DNA of 64,000 bases from Aedes albopictus. Taxonomy: Eukaryota > Arthropoda > Insecta > Diptera > Culicidae. Numbering within the stretch: the stretch's first letter is position 1; the number at the start of each line of letters is the position of its first letter. Below the pieces are notes generated by a model. That model searched no databases. It was not told the origin of the DNA and was given only the letters and a program-made list of their open reading frames with translations. This document shows positions 20,360 to 31,849 of this stretch, piece after piece. The position numbers were made by a program, and so were the translations under genes. The stretch lies in the NCBI RefSeq assembly GCF_035046485.1, contig NC_085138.1, positions 95,885,779-95,949,778 on the forward strand. Reading direction: 5' to 3'.

Positions 20360-22258
20360 TTCTCCGGAAAGTAGGGGGTTGGTGATCGACACTGCTAGCC
20401 AGCGGTAAAAAAAACGCAACGAAAAATCAGCAGCAGAGTGATACGCACCAAGATCATCGGCAACGACCCAGTGAACAAAACATACTTGGGATTGCAAACA
20501 CGGTACGAGTAACTGCCGATCTCTGACCTTCATTGAGAGCACCTGTATAGGAGCACCTGTATAGGACCGCGGGATCCGCATCGTAATGCTGCAGGAGATG
20601 TGTCGGACACGATCCATGATGCGAGCGTTTAGAGGTAATCATATCATCTACCAGAGCTGCAGCAACATACGCGAGCTGAGAGCAGCTTTCATCGTGATGG
20701 ACGATATACAGAGGCGCGTGATCGGTTGGTGGTCGATCTACGAGAATATGTGCAGGTTGGGGGGGACCAAACACCACACTCCGGAAGCACAAGGACGCAT
20801 TCTACGCACATTTCGAAAATGAGCACAACCGCTGCCCAAGTCACGACGTCAAGACCATCATAGGTTCATAGCAGGACGAAGAATTCAGTACGAGGATTGA
20901 AAAGTTCAGCGCCCATTAGCTCACGAACGAAAACAGTCTACGACTTATATCAAACATAACCATTCGTAAGCACCTTTTACCAACACATCCTCCCTTATCG
21001 TTACCTGGGGATCGCCACAGCAGACGGAATCGCAAATCGACCACGTTCTGAATGACGGACGACACTTCTCCGATGTTATCGAGGTCAGGAGCTATCGTGG
21101 GGCTAACATCAACGCTGATCACTACCTGGTGATGGTCAAACTGCGCCCAAAACCTTCCGTCATCCACGATGCACGGAACCGGCGACCGATACGGTGCGCA
21201 ACCTTAAGTGACTGAAGCAACCGGATGTCGCCTCAGCATAATATGCAGAAGCTCGAGACAACGTTGCCAGATAAGGGTGAGCGAAGTGCAGTAATAGCGA
21301 CCATCAACGACGCAGCCGAGAGTACCATCGGGGGTGGAACAGGGTCAACGGAAAGAGTGATTCGACGAAGAGTGCAGAGCAATTTTTGACAAGAAGAATG
21401 TAGCGCGGGTGATAATGCTGCAGGATGGAGCCCGATACAATGTAGAACGATACAAACGAATAAACGATAAAAAAACGTCGTCTGGAAGAACCGGAATGCG
21501 AGGGAATGGAACTTCTGTGCCGTTCTCAAGAAACACAAAGTTCTATCAGAAGCTCAACAAATCTCGCAACGGCTTCGCGCCACGAGCCGAAATATACAGA
21601 GATAAGGGCGGAGCCTCTTGACAGATGGATGTCAAATGATTGAAAGGTGGAAGCAGTACTTCGATGTGCACCTGAGCAGCGTGGAGAATCAAGACACGGG
21701 AGACCATGGCAACGGAGGAAACGACTAGCAGCAGTGGACGGAAATTATTCAACTCCCACGCTGAGGGAAGTTAAGGGGCCAATAATCAGCTAACAACCAA
21801 CAAAGCAGCTGGTAATGATGGTATCGCAGCTGAACCCATCACAGGCGGATCAGAAAAGTTGACCACCTTTCTGCACTGGTTGATAGTCAGGATCTGGGAA
21901 ACCGACCAAGAGAAGTGGAAAGAAGGAGTAATCTGCTCTCATTTACAAGAAAAGCGACCATTTGAAATGTGAGAACTTCAGAGCGATCACCTTTTTGAAT
22001 GCCGCCTACAAAGTGCTATCATCTCCCGTTATCGGTCACCTAAAACGGATGAGTTCGTGGGAAGTTAAAAAACTGGCTTCATCGACGGCCAGTCGACAAG
22101 GGATCGAATTTTCACCTCACGGCAAATCCTACAGAAATGCCGTGAATAACGCATCACTTGTTCATCAACTTCAAAGCGGCATACGACAGTATCGACCGAA
22201 AAGACCTTTGAAAAGCCGTCGACGAAAACGGTTTTCATCGGAAGCTGGTCATAAATTA
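20360..22258 (+). pseudogene. Degenerate LINE: endonuclease domain and first half of RT
   Basis: The ORF at 20586-20822 reads ELRAAFIVMDDIQRRVIGWW, then KHKDAFYAHFENEHNRCPSH and DVKTIIG in another frame. 21020-21150 reads QIDHVLNDGRHFSDVIEVRS and GANINADHYLVMVKL (SDH motif changed to ADH). These are AP-endonuclease blocks of non-LTR retrotransposons. The RT begins at 21790 with NNKAAGNDGIAAEPI, then KWKEGVIC, ENFRAITFLNAAYKVLS and, after a frameshift, a YDSIDR-like stretch near 22190. Multiple stops and frameshifts show it is dead. The reading frame is broken at 22258 by the J element and resumes at 24251. RTE-like clade is a guess. Confidence 0.85.
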
Positions 22259-22270
22259 CTGTTTCATAAA

Positions 22271-22950
22271 TTACACTAGTTTACAGCGTTTTTGAACTCG
22301 GTAAGCTGATGATCGTTTTTGGTGTAGAAACATGCTCTGAGTTCGAAAACGCGAAGGAAAAAAATTACAGTAGAGCGGAATTTTTTTCGACTTTCCATAC
22401 AAGGTTGATGTTTTGAAATCAATTTTTGTTCTATTTTTAAGCAAAGTCGCTAACTTCACACATCTCATTCTCCGTAATCAATGCTCCGATTGAGCTGAAT
22501 TTTTTACTGTAACTCGCCTACATATGATATGTCAAATAAACGTTGAGAAAGAATTTTTAAATTATTTTTTTCTTATTGAAAAAAATACCTTTCTTATATT
22601 TTTGGAAATTTTGCTAAAATTTAAGCAGATCGTCCCCAACACTCGCCAATATCTTGAAATTCATCAATCTGACGCCAAACCTGCATTCAGATGATCGAAT
22701 GGTATTATATTCAGCTTTTAATTTATGGAAAAAGATTTAAAATTGGTTGAACAAAATGCAAGATATTTGAATTTTATTAAATTCAATATTTTAAAAAGTT
22801 GTAAAACTCGATATTGAGCTAAAATTTAAAAACTGTTCTACTTTAAATTTTTTGAAGCACGGTTCCAAAATCAGCGCTAAATTATGCTTCAAAAATTTTG
22901 GTCGTTGACAGAAGTTCACGACTTTCGTTTTATTTTGTAAACTAGTGTTA
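22271..22950. mobile_element. 674-bp element with TTA duplication (PIF/Harbinger-like size of duplication)
   Basis: TTA at 22271-22273 and 22948-22950 flanks CACTAGTTTACA ... TGTAAACTAGTG (12-bp TIR). The empty site in J copy 1 reads AAATTATAAATACAC, so exactly one TTA is duplicated. A 3-bp TWA duplication is typical of PIF/Harbinger elements; that link is inference. No ORF. A truncated relative is at 15007-15278. Confidence 0.85.
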
Positions 22951-23764
22951 TAAATACACTAAGGTTAACTGCCATTTCAATTTGAGCATAATATCCAAAA
23001 AAGTGTCTTCTAGCTCTTATTGTAAACATGCTAACGAAGCAAATACTACCCAATTTTGTTGATGTTTCTGGTAAAAGTTAAAAAATAGGGCTCTGTAAAC
23101 TAGATGATTAAAATTTGAAGTTGCACAAAGTGGTCAAAAAGTGTATTATAGTAGAAAAGAAAAAAATCTCACAGATAAAATATTTAATTTCCAAACACAA
23201 TAAAAATGGCTGTATCGATAATAAAAGATATTTCTCGATTGGTAAGAGTAACTTTTACTGGAATATTTGATCAAGAACCAACATTACGGGCCTACTCAAT
23301 ACAAAATTTTTTGTTTCAAATTTCTCAACAACACCAGTAGCAACAAACGTTAAGCAAACGAATGTCTTAATTACTGCTTACTGCATTCATTTTTGTGGTA
23401 TGACAAGCTTTGCCATCTGAAGGATCGAATGAGCTGAAAAAATAAGTTTGTTTAGATTAAATGCGTTCAGGAAAGCTAAGAAACTGTGTGGTAGTTCTTA
23501 TGTTCCGTAGAAAACCTTAAAAAATAAGAAACTTGTCTCCGAAAAAATGTTGTGGGAATGCCTTTATCGATTTTTCCCAAATTTTGATAAAGGCATTACT
23601 CAGACAACTTGTTGAGAAAGCGAATGTGATAAAAATTTAGATATTTATTGGTATTTAGTGATAAAAAATGATGAAATCATTAAAAAACACCTTTGTGCAA
23701 ATGCAAATTTGAAAAATTAAGTTATTTGTTAGAGAACTCGACTGTTTTTTAAAATATCAAGACA

Positions 23765-24125
23765 ATAGGGCACGTTCGGTGTAGTACTAGATTTGTAGTA
23801 ATGAGCTGAATTTTTGTATGGTGAGAAGGTCAATTCTCCGTTTCTGCAATGAAATGGTGCAAAAAGCGTGGGTATTATGATTCCTTGCCTAATTTGATGC
23901 TGTTTGAGCAAAACTTTCTATAACTATGTTGTTTATGTTGCAAGAAATGGAGAAAACAACAACACTGTTGCCCAAAGTTTTGCTCAAACAGCATCAAATT
24001 AGGCAAGGAAACATAATACCCACGCTTTTCGGACCATTTCATTGCAGAAACGGAGAATTGACCTTCTCACCATACTAAAATTCAGCTCATTACTACAAAT
24101 CTAGTACTTCACCGATCTGTCCTAT
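23765..24125. mobile_element. 357-bp foldback element, copy 3 (diverged)
   Basis: Same plan and exact length as the copies at 14507 and 40790. Internal words are shared (TTTCTGCAATGAAATGGTGC, TTTGATGCTGTTTGAGCAAA) but the outer 20 bp differ. It is inserted after AT at 23765-23766, with AT repeated at 24124-24125. The empty site is at 18585-18595 in J copy 1 (GACAATTGAAAGG). Confidence 0.9.
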
Positions 24126-24250
24126 TGAAAGGAAATATAAAAATATGGAGTACAATATGCTATACTCTGAAACAAGTTGGTAAAAATCATTAGAACAGTT
24201 CATTTAATTGAATAAACAAAGTGTATTTATAATTTCTGAAACAGTCTATA

Positions 24251-24320
24251 ATCACAGCAACGATGGACAGCGTACAAAACTGCGTAAGAGTTTCTGGTGA
24301 ACTATCTAGTTCATTCAAAT
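24251..24320 (+). pseudogene. LINE RT continuation after the J insertion
   Basis: Reads ITATMDSVQNCVRVSGELSS then SF, the RT segment expected soon after the YDSIDR-KLV stretch that ends at 22256. This shows that the 2 kb between belongs to a later insertion. The LINE is lost after about 24320. Confidence 0.8.
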
Positions 24321-24621
24321 GGATGAATACCGAGCAACCGTTTGAGCTTATATCATCCTTCACTTCAGGTAATTGTAGTGGAATGCACAACAGAGAGTGA
24401 GTAACCAGGTGCTAGGGTAGCCCTCAAACCAATTATTTACTATTAGTTCATACATAATCCGAAAGAATTCTGGAGAGACGCTGAAGGCATTTATAAAGTA
24501 AACTTTGGAAGAATTCTTGGAAGAATGCAGAAGCAATCCTTGGTGGAGTTCCTGAAGTACCCTGAGGGGAGTACTTATGGAATCAAATGCAAGAATTTTT
24601 GAAGATATTGGCATAACGTTT

Positions 24622-24757
24622 CAACTAGGACAAAGCCTTCTCAGCTTAGTGGTTTATGAGCAATTTCGCCAAGAGCTTCCATTTCCAATGACCATTTTGT
24701 ATTTCTTTTTTTTTTCGTATTGGCCACGAAGATGCCCAAGGAAATCAAGGTGGAATT
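24622..24757 (-). mobile_element. SINE family B fragment
   Basis: CTAGGACAAAGCCTTCTCAG, GAGCTTCCATTTCCAATGAC and GATGCCCAAGGAAATCAAGG match the tail and middle of the family B SINE in reverse. The tRNA-like head is missing. Confidence 0.75.
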
Positions 24758-25007
24758 TCTGCAGAAACCTTAGACATTACTGAGCGACTATGAGGGCAAT
24801 TTACGAAGGGATTCTTGAATAAATATTGGATGAATACTTGGAGAAATATTTGAAAGGATTCATGGAGGTATACTTAAGGTATCCTTGAAAAAATCACGAG
24901 AAAGGTTTATGAAAAAAAAATCTTATTGTACTAAATTGCAAATTTACGAGAAAGTATCATGACAGGAATTTATGATGGTTTCTTTTTAGAAATTTGTTAA
25001 GAAATGT

Positions 25008-25180
25008 GGGGTTCGTGGCCGTGCGGTTACGATCGTCATTCGGCTAGCCGTTTTGTAAGCCTCGGAGTGTGGGTTTTATTCCCACTCAAGCCAGTGAAAA
25101 TTTTTCGTGTGATGTTCGTTGTCTCATGGTTGTGATTGTTCAGTCTGTGCGACCTCACGGTGTAGCGTCTTTTTTAAAGA
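25008..25180 (+). mobile_element. SINE family D with tRNA-Ser/Leu-like head
   Basis: GTTCGTGGCCGTGCGGTTAC resembles an A box and GTGTGGGTTTTATTCCCACT a degenerate B box, 40-50 bases apart as in tRNAs with a long variable arm. A body of about 90 bases follows (GTGTGATGTTCGTTGTCTCA). Only one copy is in the window, so the SINE label is inference. Confidence 0.55.
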
Positions 25181-25660
25181 AATCCTTGATGAAATCTGTG
25201 GAAGAATTCTGAATAAGGAAATCCACATTGGATTACGCAGAGGAATGTAAAACCTATTTAGAATAAATAAATTTTTAAACAAATACTTGGGGCATTTCTG
25301 AAGAAATCATTGGCAAAAATGTTTGAGGAAATAAAGCCTCTTGAAAAAAAAAATCAAGAATTAATTCCTGAAAAAAAATTGTAGAATTTCATACAAGAAT
25401 CCTGAAAGAATTACCGTAGAATCTTTAGAGCATTTCTTATAAGAATAGGAGAACTTCTTGAAGAAATCCTGTAGAAATTGCTGAAGAAATCTCTAACCAC
25501 AATTTCTCCTTAAGGGCTCGCGGAGAAATCTCTAAACATTTTCCTGGATTCATAAAATTCAAGTAGGAATCGTTGAGAAAACTCCCGGAGAGATCTCTGG
25601 AAAAAAATCTAATGAAATCCCTAGAAGCTCCTATAAGAACCACAAGAGAAATACTTCTAA

Positions 25661-25879
25661 TAGGGTATGTGTGCCATCATTAATCTCACGCTCCCATATC
25701 CATCCTATTCGAAAACAAACGATTACGGCACCGATTGATTCCGTTCTTTTTGTTTTCATGGGTGCTCACTTCTAACAAAAAATACAAAAATAAGAAACAA
25801 AACAAACAGCGCTTCAATCCTTTGTTTTTCGTAGGATGAAAATGGGAGCCACATGCTTAAGAAGGGAACCAATACCCTA
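25661..25879 (+). mobile_element. 219-bp TIR element, copy 1 of an inverted pair
   Basis: Ends TAGGGTATGTGTGCCATCAT and the complement of TAGGGTATTGGTTCCCTTCT; the inverted arms extend imperfectly for about 55 bp with CTCCCAT and CATCCTA shared. A second copy lies in opposite orientation at 26586-26804, about 700 bp away. Confidence 0.85.
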
Positions 25880-25997
25880 TCTGCAGAAATAATCCCCGAA
25901 AGTACTCCATCACCATACATGATAAATAAACAACCTCTAAGCCATGTGCAAAAGCACCAAGTTTCGGATTAATTGCAACATTTCCCACAACTGAACT

Positions 25998-26136
25998 GCG
26001 CTGCCATAGTGCCGCGTCATAGTGAGAGTGAGAGTGCGCGTCCAAAGGATTTTCGAGGATTTGCTGTTGTTGATATTCTTCTTTGCGGCTTCACACACGC
26101 GCACTCCCACTCTCACGCGTAACTATAACGGCGCCC
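25998..26136 (+). mobile_element. 140-bp dispersed element, family H, copy 2
   Basis: Matches 4320-4459 (GCGCTGCCATAGTGCCGC, AGTGAGAGTGAGAGTGCGCG, CTCTCACGCGTAACTATAAC). It sits between the inverted pair 25661-25879 and 26586-26804. Confidence 0.85.
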
Positions 26137-26585
26137 TAATAAGAGCCATAAACTTTCCGACAACTTCGCTGAAGATCCGTACTTTCTGGAATGTCAGAAT
26201 ATCAAGATCTAACATCAAAAAGCTCTATAAGTATAAAATGCGTACTGGCACCAAGCAGCAGTGTAATGGCATACCAATCGAAAACTTCAAGAATTCTGAA
26301 CAACTTTGTAGAACACATGAACTTTGTAAGTGGTCTGCATAATGAGATAAAACATCTGAAAAATACACATAAATAAATAGCCACACTATAAACCTTTTGA
26401 GAGTTATAGCCTATTTGTACAAATTTGCTGAAGATATACATTGCATTTTCAAAATTATGCCTGACTTTGTTATAATGTTGATACAAATATAATTGACTTA
26501 TATTTTAGTTTATTGTAACTGACTTTGTTATGAATACGATATTATAGTAACTTGTTTCAGACCGATTCCATCGAAAATATCTAAA
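26137..26585. other. Unclassified, weakly repetitive sequence
   Basis: Words such as TTGCTGAAGAT and CAACTTTGTAGAAC recur loosely, recalling the 154-bp satellite, but no period could be fixed. Small ORFs on both strands have no domain. Confidence 0.35.
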
Positions 26586-26804
26586 TAGGGTACTGGTTCC
26601 CTTATTAAGCATGTGGCTCCCATTTTCATCCTACGAAAAACAAAGGATTGAAGCGTTGTTTGTTTTGTTTTTTTATTTTTGTATTTTTTGTTAGGAGTGA
26701 GCACGCATGAAAACAAAAAGAACGGAATCAATCGGTGCCGTAATCGCTAGTTTTCGAATAGGATGGATATGGGAGCGTGAGATTACTGATGGAACACATA
26801 CCCT
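26586..26804 (-). mobile_element. 219-bp TIR element, copy 2 of an inverted pair
   Basis: Reverse-oriented match to 25661-25879 over its whole length, with only scattered differences. With its partner it makes a long potential hairpin with a loop of about 700 bases. Confidence 0.85.
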
Positions 26805-27161
26805 ATAACAAACCCTGATATAGCTATAAACCACTGTTTTCTTTTTGCGATGTTTTTCTGACCGGACGGCTAACCAAGCACAGTGGACACTACAATGCAC
26901 TGAGGGCCACAATCGCATTCTAGCGGGACAAAATTAATAGCTCCGAAACGAAGCATTTCCGGTACACGGTGTCTTTGACAAAGTTTTTTTTTCATAATGA
27001 TTAGATGCATTATTTGCAAAGAACTTTGAAGTTCGCAACTCATCCGCATAGGTGGCGCCGCCATCTAACTTTTTTTTTAGTTTTATGTCCTAGAGACTTC
27101 GCGATTTCGACAAAGTTGTTCATTAGACGTCAAAATTCCATTGTCTACTGTTTTGGAGTTA
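26805..27161. other. Unclassified sequence
   Basis: No gene or repeat recognised. Confidence 0.4.
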
Positions 27162-27357
27162 GCGGAACTTCGGTATTCTCGGCAGTTTTATTCTCTTCGT
27201 CATAGAAGAATTTTTGAAACCTACTGAACTCAAAGTTGGCGTCATATATTTCCTAACCAAGCTGAAACATACGGCCAAGTTTCAAGCAATTTGGCCGACA
27301 AAAAAAAAACCCTGACGAAGAGAACAAGCCTGCCGATAATACCCAACGTCACCCTAT
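27162..27357. mobile_element. ~190-bp TIR element, copy 1
   Basis: Inverted arms TTATTCTCTTCGTC (about 27175) and GACGAAGAGAACAA with outer TCGGCAG/CTGCCGA. It ends GTCACCCTATAAC. A clearer copy is at 48738-48915. Confidence 0.75.
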
Positions 27358-27719
27358 AACAAAAATAAAATTCAATAGGCAAAAATCAGTTTTTTAACCT
27401 ATTTTGGCGTTTTTACTAGAAACCATGTAAATATAAAATATTACCTCATGCAGAAGTGTCAACAATAACTTTCGAAGAGAAATTGGTGGAATATAAACAT
27501 TAAAAATGCAAGAAAATGATAAAAATTCGAAAAACTATTACACCAGTTCAAATTTATTACAGGTATACCTCGATATAGCGGACCCTCGAATTTATGTACA
27601 TTTTTAATGGTAAAATTTTCAACCTTTTAGGACACTTGTTTGTTTAATCCTCAAACTGCACCGCGCTCGCATTGTATACGACGAGCGATTTTTTGGCAGT
27701 GTTGTACTTTTTACAACGG
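27358..27719. other. Unclassified AT-rich sequence
   Basis: Contains TACAGGTATACCTCGATA at 27558-27575, identical to 57493-57510, perhaps a transposon terminus. Otherwise nothing recognised. Confidence 0.4.
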
Positions 27720-28610
27720 CCAAGTATTGCTGAACAAATTTCAGAAAAAATTGACAATAAAATCTGAAGAAAATACTATAAATGAATTTCTGAAAATATT
27801 TCTAAAAAATAGGAATATTTTAGACTCCATGGATGGCTTTTCTGAAGAAATTCCAGGAAGAATACCTGAAGAAACATCTGGAAGCCCCTGAAATACCTAA
27901 CAAAACCTCTTAAGATATTAAAGAAAAAACCTAGAGAAATCCCCTAATAAAAATCATAAACTTTTTGTTTTATTCCTGGAGGAACGCTTGGCGAAAATCC
28001 AGGAGGAATGTCGGATGAAATCTCTGTGCGAATTTCTGCAGAAATCTCTGCAAGAATGTATTGCAACCTTTCCATAACGACTCCTTATAAGAATCTCTGA
28101 AAGAAGCTGTAGAAAAAAATATAAAAAAATCCCTAGAGGATTTGCGAAGACTTTTTTAAGAAATCCTCGAAGCGATTCCTGGAAGAGAAAAGTCTTGAAG
28201 GAATATCTAAAGAAATGTGAAGAAATTTTGTTAATTTCAGTAATAATCTCTAAAAAAGTTTCTAAAGAAATCCTTGGGTATAGTTCTTTAAAAATCTTCT
28301 GACAATTGTTTGAAGAAGTTTTGAATTTCTGATTCTTAATGTATCCGTGAATCATTTTCTAAAAAATCCATGGAGTATTTTTGAGAAAGTTCATGGAAGG
28401 TTTTCTAGATGAATGCTGTAAAAATTTCCTGGGGGAATTTCAATAAAAATAAAAATCTGTAGAAATTCGTAGAGTAATTGCTTTCTGCATTGATTCATGA
28501 TTTTTCGAAAGGAATTCTTGAAATATTTTCTAAAGGAATCCATGCAATATTTTTGGAAGCTCTGGAGGAAAATCTTGAGATTTTCTGAAAAAATTATGTT
28601 ACGGGTATAA
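27720..28610. repeat. Degenerate short-period array (GGAATTTC type)
   Basis: Dense GAAGAAATTC, GGAAGAAT and AGAAATCC words. The 133-codon reverse ORF (27954-28355) is rich in S, F, R and I with no domain, and is a by-product of the array. Confidence 0.65.
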
Positions 28611-29042
28611 ATATTTGTTACAATTATAAGACATAATAATTGTTTGATGTGTTCAAAGTCTAATATTCGTGCGTTCTTTGTGCTACATGTTGAATTTTAA
28701 CTTGTAAATATTACCCTAGTATTAATTAACATTTATAGGGTTCTGGCAGGATAGAGGCCAATGAAGTGCAATCCTATTTCGATTGCCAACATTCAGGCCA
28801 TTTCGGGCCGCGATTAAGTACTAGAGACGTAAACCTTTCCCTGACACAGACTTCAAGTAATAGAGCTCTAGTATCGAAACCCGAAACGGGATGCCCGATT
28901 AGGATTAGTTTTCCTAGACAAAACCAAGCTATGAACACAGCAACAAATGCTGTGAACTAAAAGGCATACTGCTAACTAAAATACAAGTCCAGGATGATTG
29001 ATGGGCCCAAATCAATCAATGAAACCTCGTCATCCTGTGATC
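28611..29042. other. Unclassified sequence
   Basis: A 64-codon ORF at 28766-28960 has no recognisable domain. No clear repeat. Confidence 0.35.
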
Positions 29043-29370
29043 GGAAGGAGTTCCTCCTCTCCTCTTCTTGGCGTAACGTCCTCACTGGGACAAAGCCTGC
29101 TTCTCAGCTTAGTGTTCTATGAGCACTTCCACAGTTATTAACTGAGAGCTTCCTCTGCCAATGACCATTTTGCATGTGTATATCGTGTGGCAGGCACGAA
29201 GATACTCTATGCCCAAGGAAGTCAAGGAAATTTCCTTTACGAAAAGATCCTGGACCGACCGGGAATCGAACCCGTCACCCTCAGCATGGTCATGCTGAAT
29301 ACCCGTGCGTTTACCGCCTCGGCTATATGGGCCCCTATACCTAGGAGTTATCCCCCTATAGGAAGGAGTT
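29043..29370 (-). mobile_element. SINE family B, nearly full length
   Basis: In reverse, the head GGGCCCATATAGCCGAGGCG and B box GGGTTCGATTCCCGGTCGG are followed by the body (CCTTGACTTCCTTGGGCATA, CTGCCACACGATATACACAT, AATAACTGTGGAAGTGCTC) and a CCAAGAAGAGGAG tail. The core is 29055-29335. GGAAGGAGTT occurs at 29043-29052 and 29361-29370 and may be the target duplication, which would imply about 25 extra bases beyond the head. Confidence 0.85.
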
Positions 29371-29539
29371 ATCCATCTGGATAACAGGGCACATTTATGT
29401 TATGTGTTGTGCTGCGTCAATGTGATGGTCCTAATTTGTACATTTGTAAGGTTCTATGTGTATCGGGATGAATTAATACTTTGTAATAATTAATTTCTTT
29501 TATTTTTGTAACAGTTATTAGTCGAATTTGTAACAAAAG

Positions 29540-30360
29540 CCATGAGAGATTTTCTGAAAGAATCTTTCGAAAAATTTATGAAGGAACCCCTAGGAGAGTT
29601 TTTTGTAATAATCCCTGCAGAAAATTCCCGAATGGATCTCACATTTTTTTTTTATAAAGAGTCTCTGTAAAGAATTTCTAAAGCAATCCCAGGAAGATTT
29701 TCTGATAGAATAAAAAAATACCTATGGTAATTTCTAAAGGAAGCCCTGGAGAGAGTTTTGGCATAAATCCTTGGAAGATCGTTTGAGAGACTAGAATTTC
29801 CAAAGGATTTTTCAGAATCTAGAAAAGTCTCGAAAGAAATAAAATCTCTAAAGGATTTGCTAAAGAAATCCCTGCAGAAACTCATACACAACTTTCATAC
29901 ACAACCGTTTGTGGCTGTTCATAAACCACGTAGACCAAAATTTGGCCATCTCAGACAACCCCCCTCTTGAAAAATTGTATGGAGCGTAGACTTTGGTCAG
30001 ACCCCCCCTCCCCCCAAAAAGTCTACGTGATTTATGAACGGCCCCTTTTCTAAAAAAAACTCTAGAATAGTTTCTGAAGGCAACGAAGAAACTATTCTAG
30101 AAGAATCTCTGGATTAATTTCTGAATACATGTCTCAATAAATTTCTGAAGAAATCTCTGAACGAATTTATGAAAGAATCCCTGGAGGAATTTCTGCTCAA
30201 ATTGAAAGAATTCTTTGTGGCATTTGTAGAATAGGAGGAATTTCTAAACAAATCACTGAACAAAATTTCCGAATGAATCCATGGAAGATTTTTTGAAAGA
30301 ATTCGTGAGGGAATTTTTTGCCAAATACTCGGACAAATTTCCGATTTTTTTAGAATGCTT
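29540..30360. repeat. Degenerate short-period array (GGAATTTC type)
   Basis: Same words as the other arrays, interrupted by a short TIR element at 29912-30045. Confidence 0.65.
29912..30045. mobile_element. ~134-bp MITE, GGCNGTTCATAAA ends
   Basis: GGCTGTTCATAAACCACGTA on the left mirrors TACGTGATTTATGAACGGCC on the right; the middle has a C-run (GACCCCCCCTCCCCCC). Elements with GGNCGTTCATAAATTACGT ends are widespread in insects (family knowledge). A degraded relative is at 43125-43258 and a cousin at 53994-54158. Confidence 0.85.
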
Positions 30361-31845
30361 GTTTAACATATACTAGAAAACTGCAATCCTGCAACAGTGG
30401 AGATCGAATCCACGACAGTTAATTCACAAGATGGTCAATGCGAAGTCCCATGGAAACCTCTGCAGCTTAAGGACATATTGAGTTCGATTTCCAAACGGGG
30501 CTTTCTAGCTTGGAGGATAGAAGCGATCGTCTAGTGAATTCGGAGTCGTGGTTTCGATTCCCATCGTAGAATGGTTTTTTTTTTAATTGAAATTTCAAGT
30601 TGTTCCGCATTACGTATTCGATGTTTTCTGTTAACCACACATGGATGTGAAAGTTTTAAACATCTTCTAGATTTTCGTCTCAAAATATCCACCTTCTGAC
30701 CCATAGTGTACACATCGCGGCGATGCGATGGAATCCCGTCTCGCCTGTGCGCCAGCCACCCACCCACATTCTCAAGAGTCAAGAATGTACTTACGTACCC
30801 ATTTAGTGGTGTAGTAGGGTTGATTAGACTAGGAGCGAGCTCTGTCAACGGTTCGTGATGACGACGATCAACTAAACACTAGTTGACGCGTACGATATGC
30901 GAATAAGTCCTAATTGCGTCCGGAAGTTCGTTATCAACGATCGTTCTGGATAAAAGACCCACGATTGACACAATCACCCTACTACCGACAAGTATCGAAA
31001 GTTAACACAGGCATGCAATACAGTCCGTCGTCAGGTTTAGAGAGGAAGATTGGACTGCTAATTGTCAAAATCTTGGGTGAATGCGGAGTGCCGGAGTGTA
31101 TGGAGAGGAAACACGAGTGGGCATATTAATCCTCCTCATCAGACGGTTTCGATCGCGCGAAATCATTAGAAGCGCCAGAGCACGACGACGGCCGCGAAAT
31201 GTTTTGCGCGATTCTCGCAGAAGAGGGATCTGCTCTAATGTCAGAGCGAGGAGGCAATCGAGGAAGATCGGCGAACGGTTGGTGTCATAAATATTATTAA
31301 TTGAAACCGTGGCTTGGCAAAAATTAACATATTTATTTATATGTGTGGAATGGAACGCGGAGTGGATCAGTAGAGAATCATAATTACTGGCGCAATGGAT
31401 GATCTTTCCGCATAGTATGTCATAATTGACTGTTTATTAGAGAGATACAGGAAAATTAGATAAATAAATAGGAATTATTTCTCAAAGAAAATATCATTGA
31501 CAAGTGCTTTGAACAGTAGGATAGTTGTCGTAGAACTTTGTTTTTCGATTAATTGTCAGATTCTAGTGTCATAAGTAACTAAACCTGATAAAAGCTGTAG
31601 AATTGGTGCGCTCGTTCCATTCTGTTATGTTATTTTGTAGTCTCGGATATTGACAAATCATGGCTTTCCTATGGAAAGACAAGAACTCATAAATAAATAA
31701 TAAAACAACAAAAGATTATTTCTTATACCTGTTTAATTATAATTGTTATTAACGCTAAAAAAACGAAATAGATACAACTTCAGTTGCTGTAGATGCTAGA
31801 TTTAAAACATCATAATAGTTTGGATTGGATGACCCCAGCCAGACC
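30361..31845. other. Unclassified, GC-richer unique sequence
   Basis: Contains two isolated B-box-like motifs near 30409 and 30553 (GGTTTCGATTCCCATCG) that may be remnants of tRNA-derived elements. CG-rich stretches lie at 30710-30890 and 31140-31280. Small ORFs on both strands have no domain. Candidate regulatory or untranslated sequence. Confidence 0.35.
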
Positions 31846-31849
31846 ACCA

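Larger units (their letters stand above)
22257..24250. mobile_element. Family J element, copy 2, carrying two insertions
   Basis: Sequence homologous to 17743-18714 starts after TA at 22257-22258 (CTGTTTCATAAATT; a few terminal bases are lost on the left) and ends AAACAGTCTATA at 24250. It lies inside the RT region of the LINE. It is interrupted at 22271-22950 by a TTA-flanked element and at 23765-24125 by a foldback element; copy 1 lacks both, giving empty sites. Confidence 0.85.
24400..25655. repeat. Degenerate short-period array (GGAATTTC type)
   Basis: About 1.2 kb of GAAGAATTC, GGAATTTCTGAAG and GAAATCC-type words on both strands, interrupted by a SINE B fragment (24622-24757) and a tRNA-like SINE (25008-25180). 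ORFs here have no domains. Confidence 0.65.
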
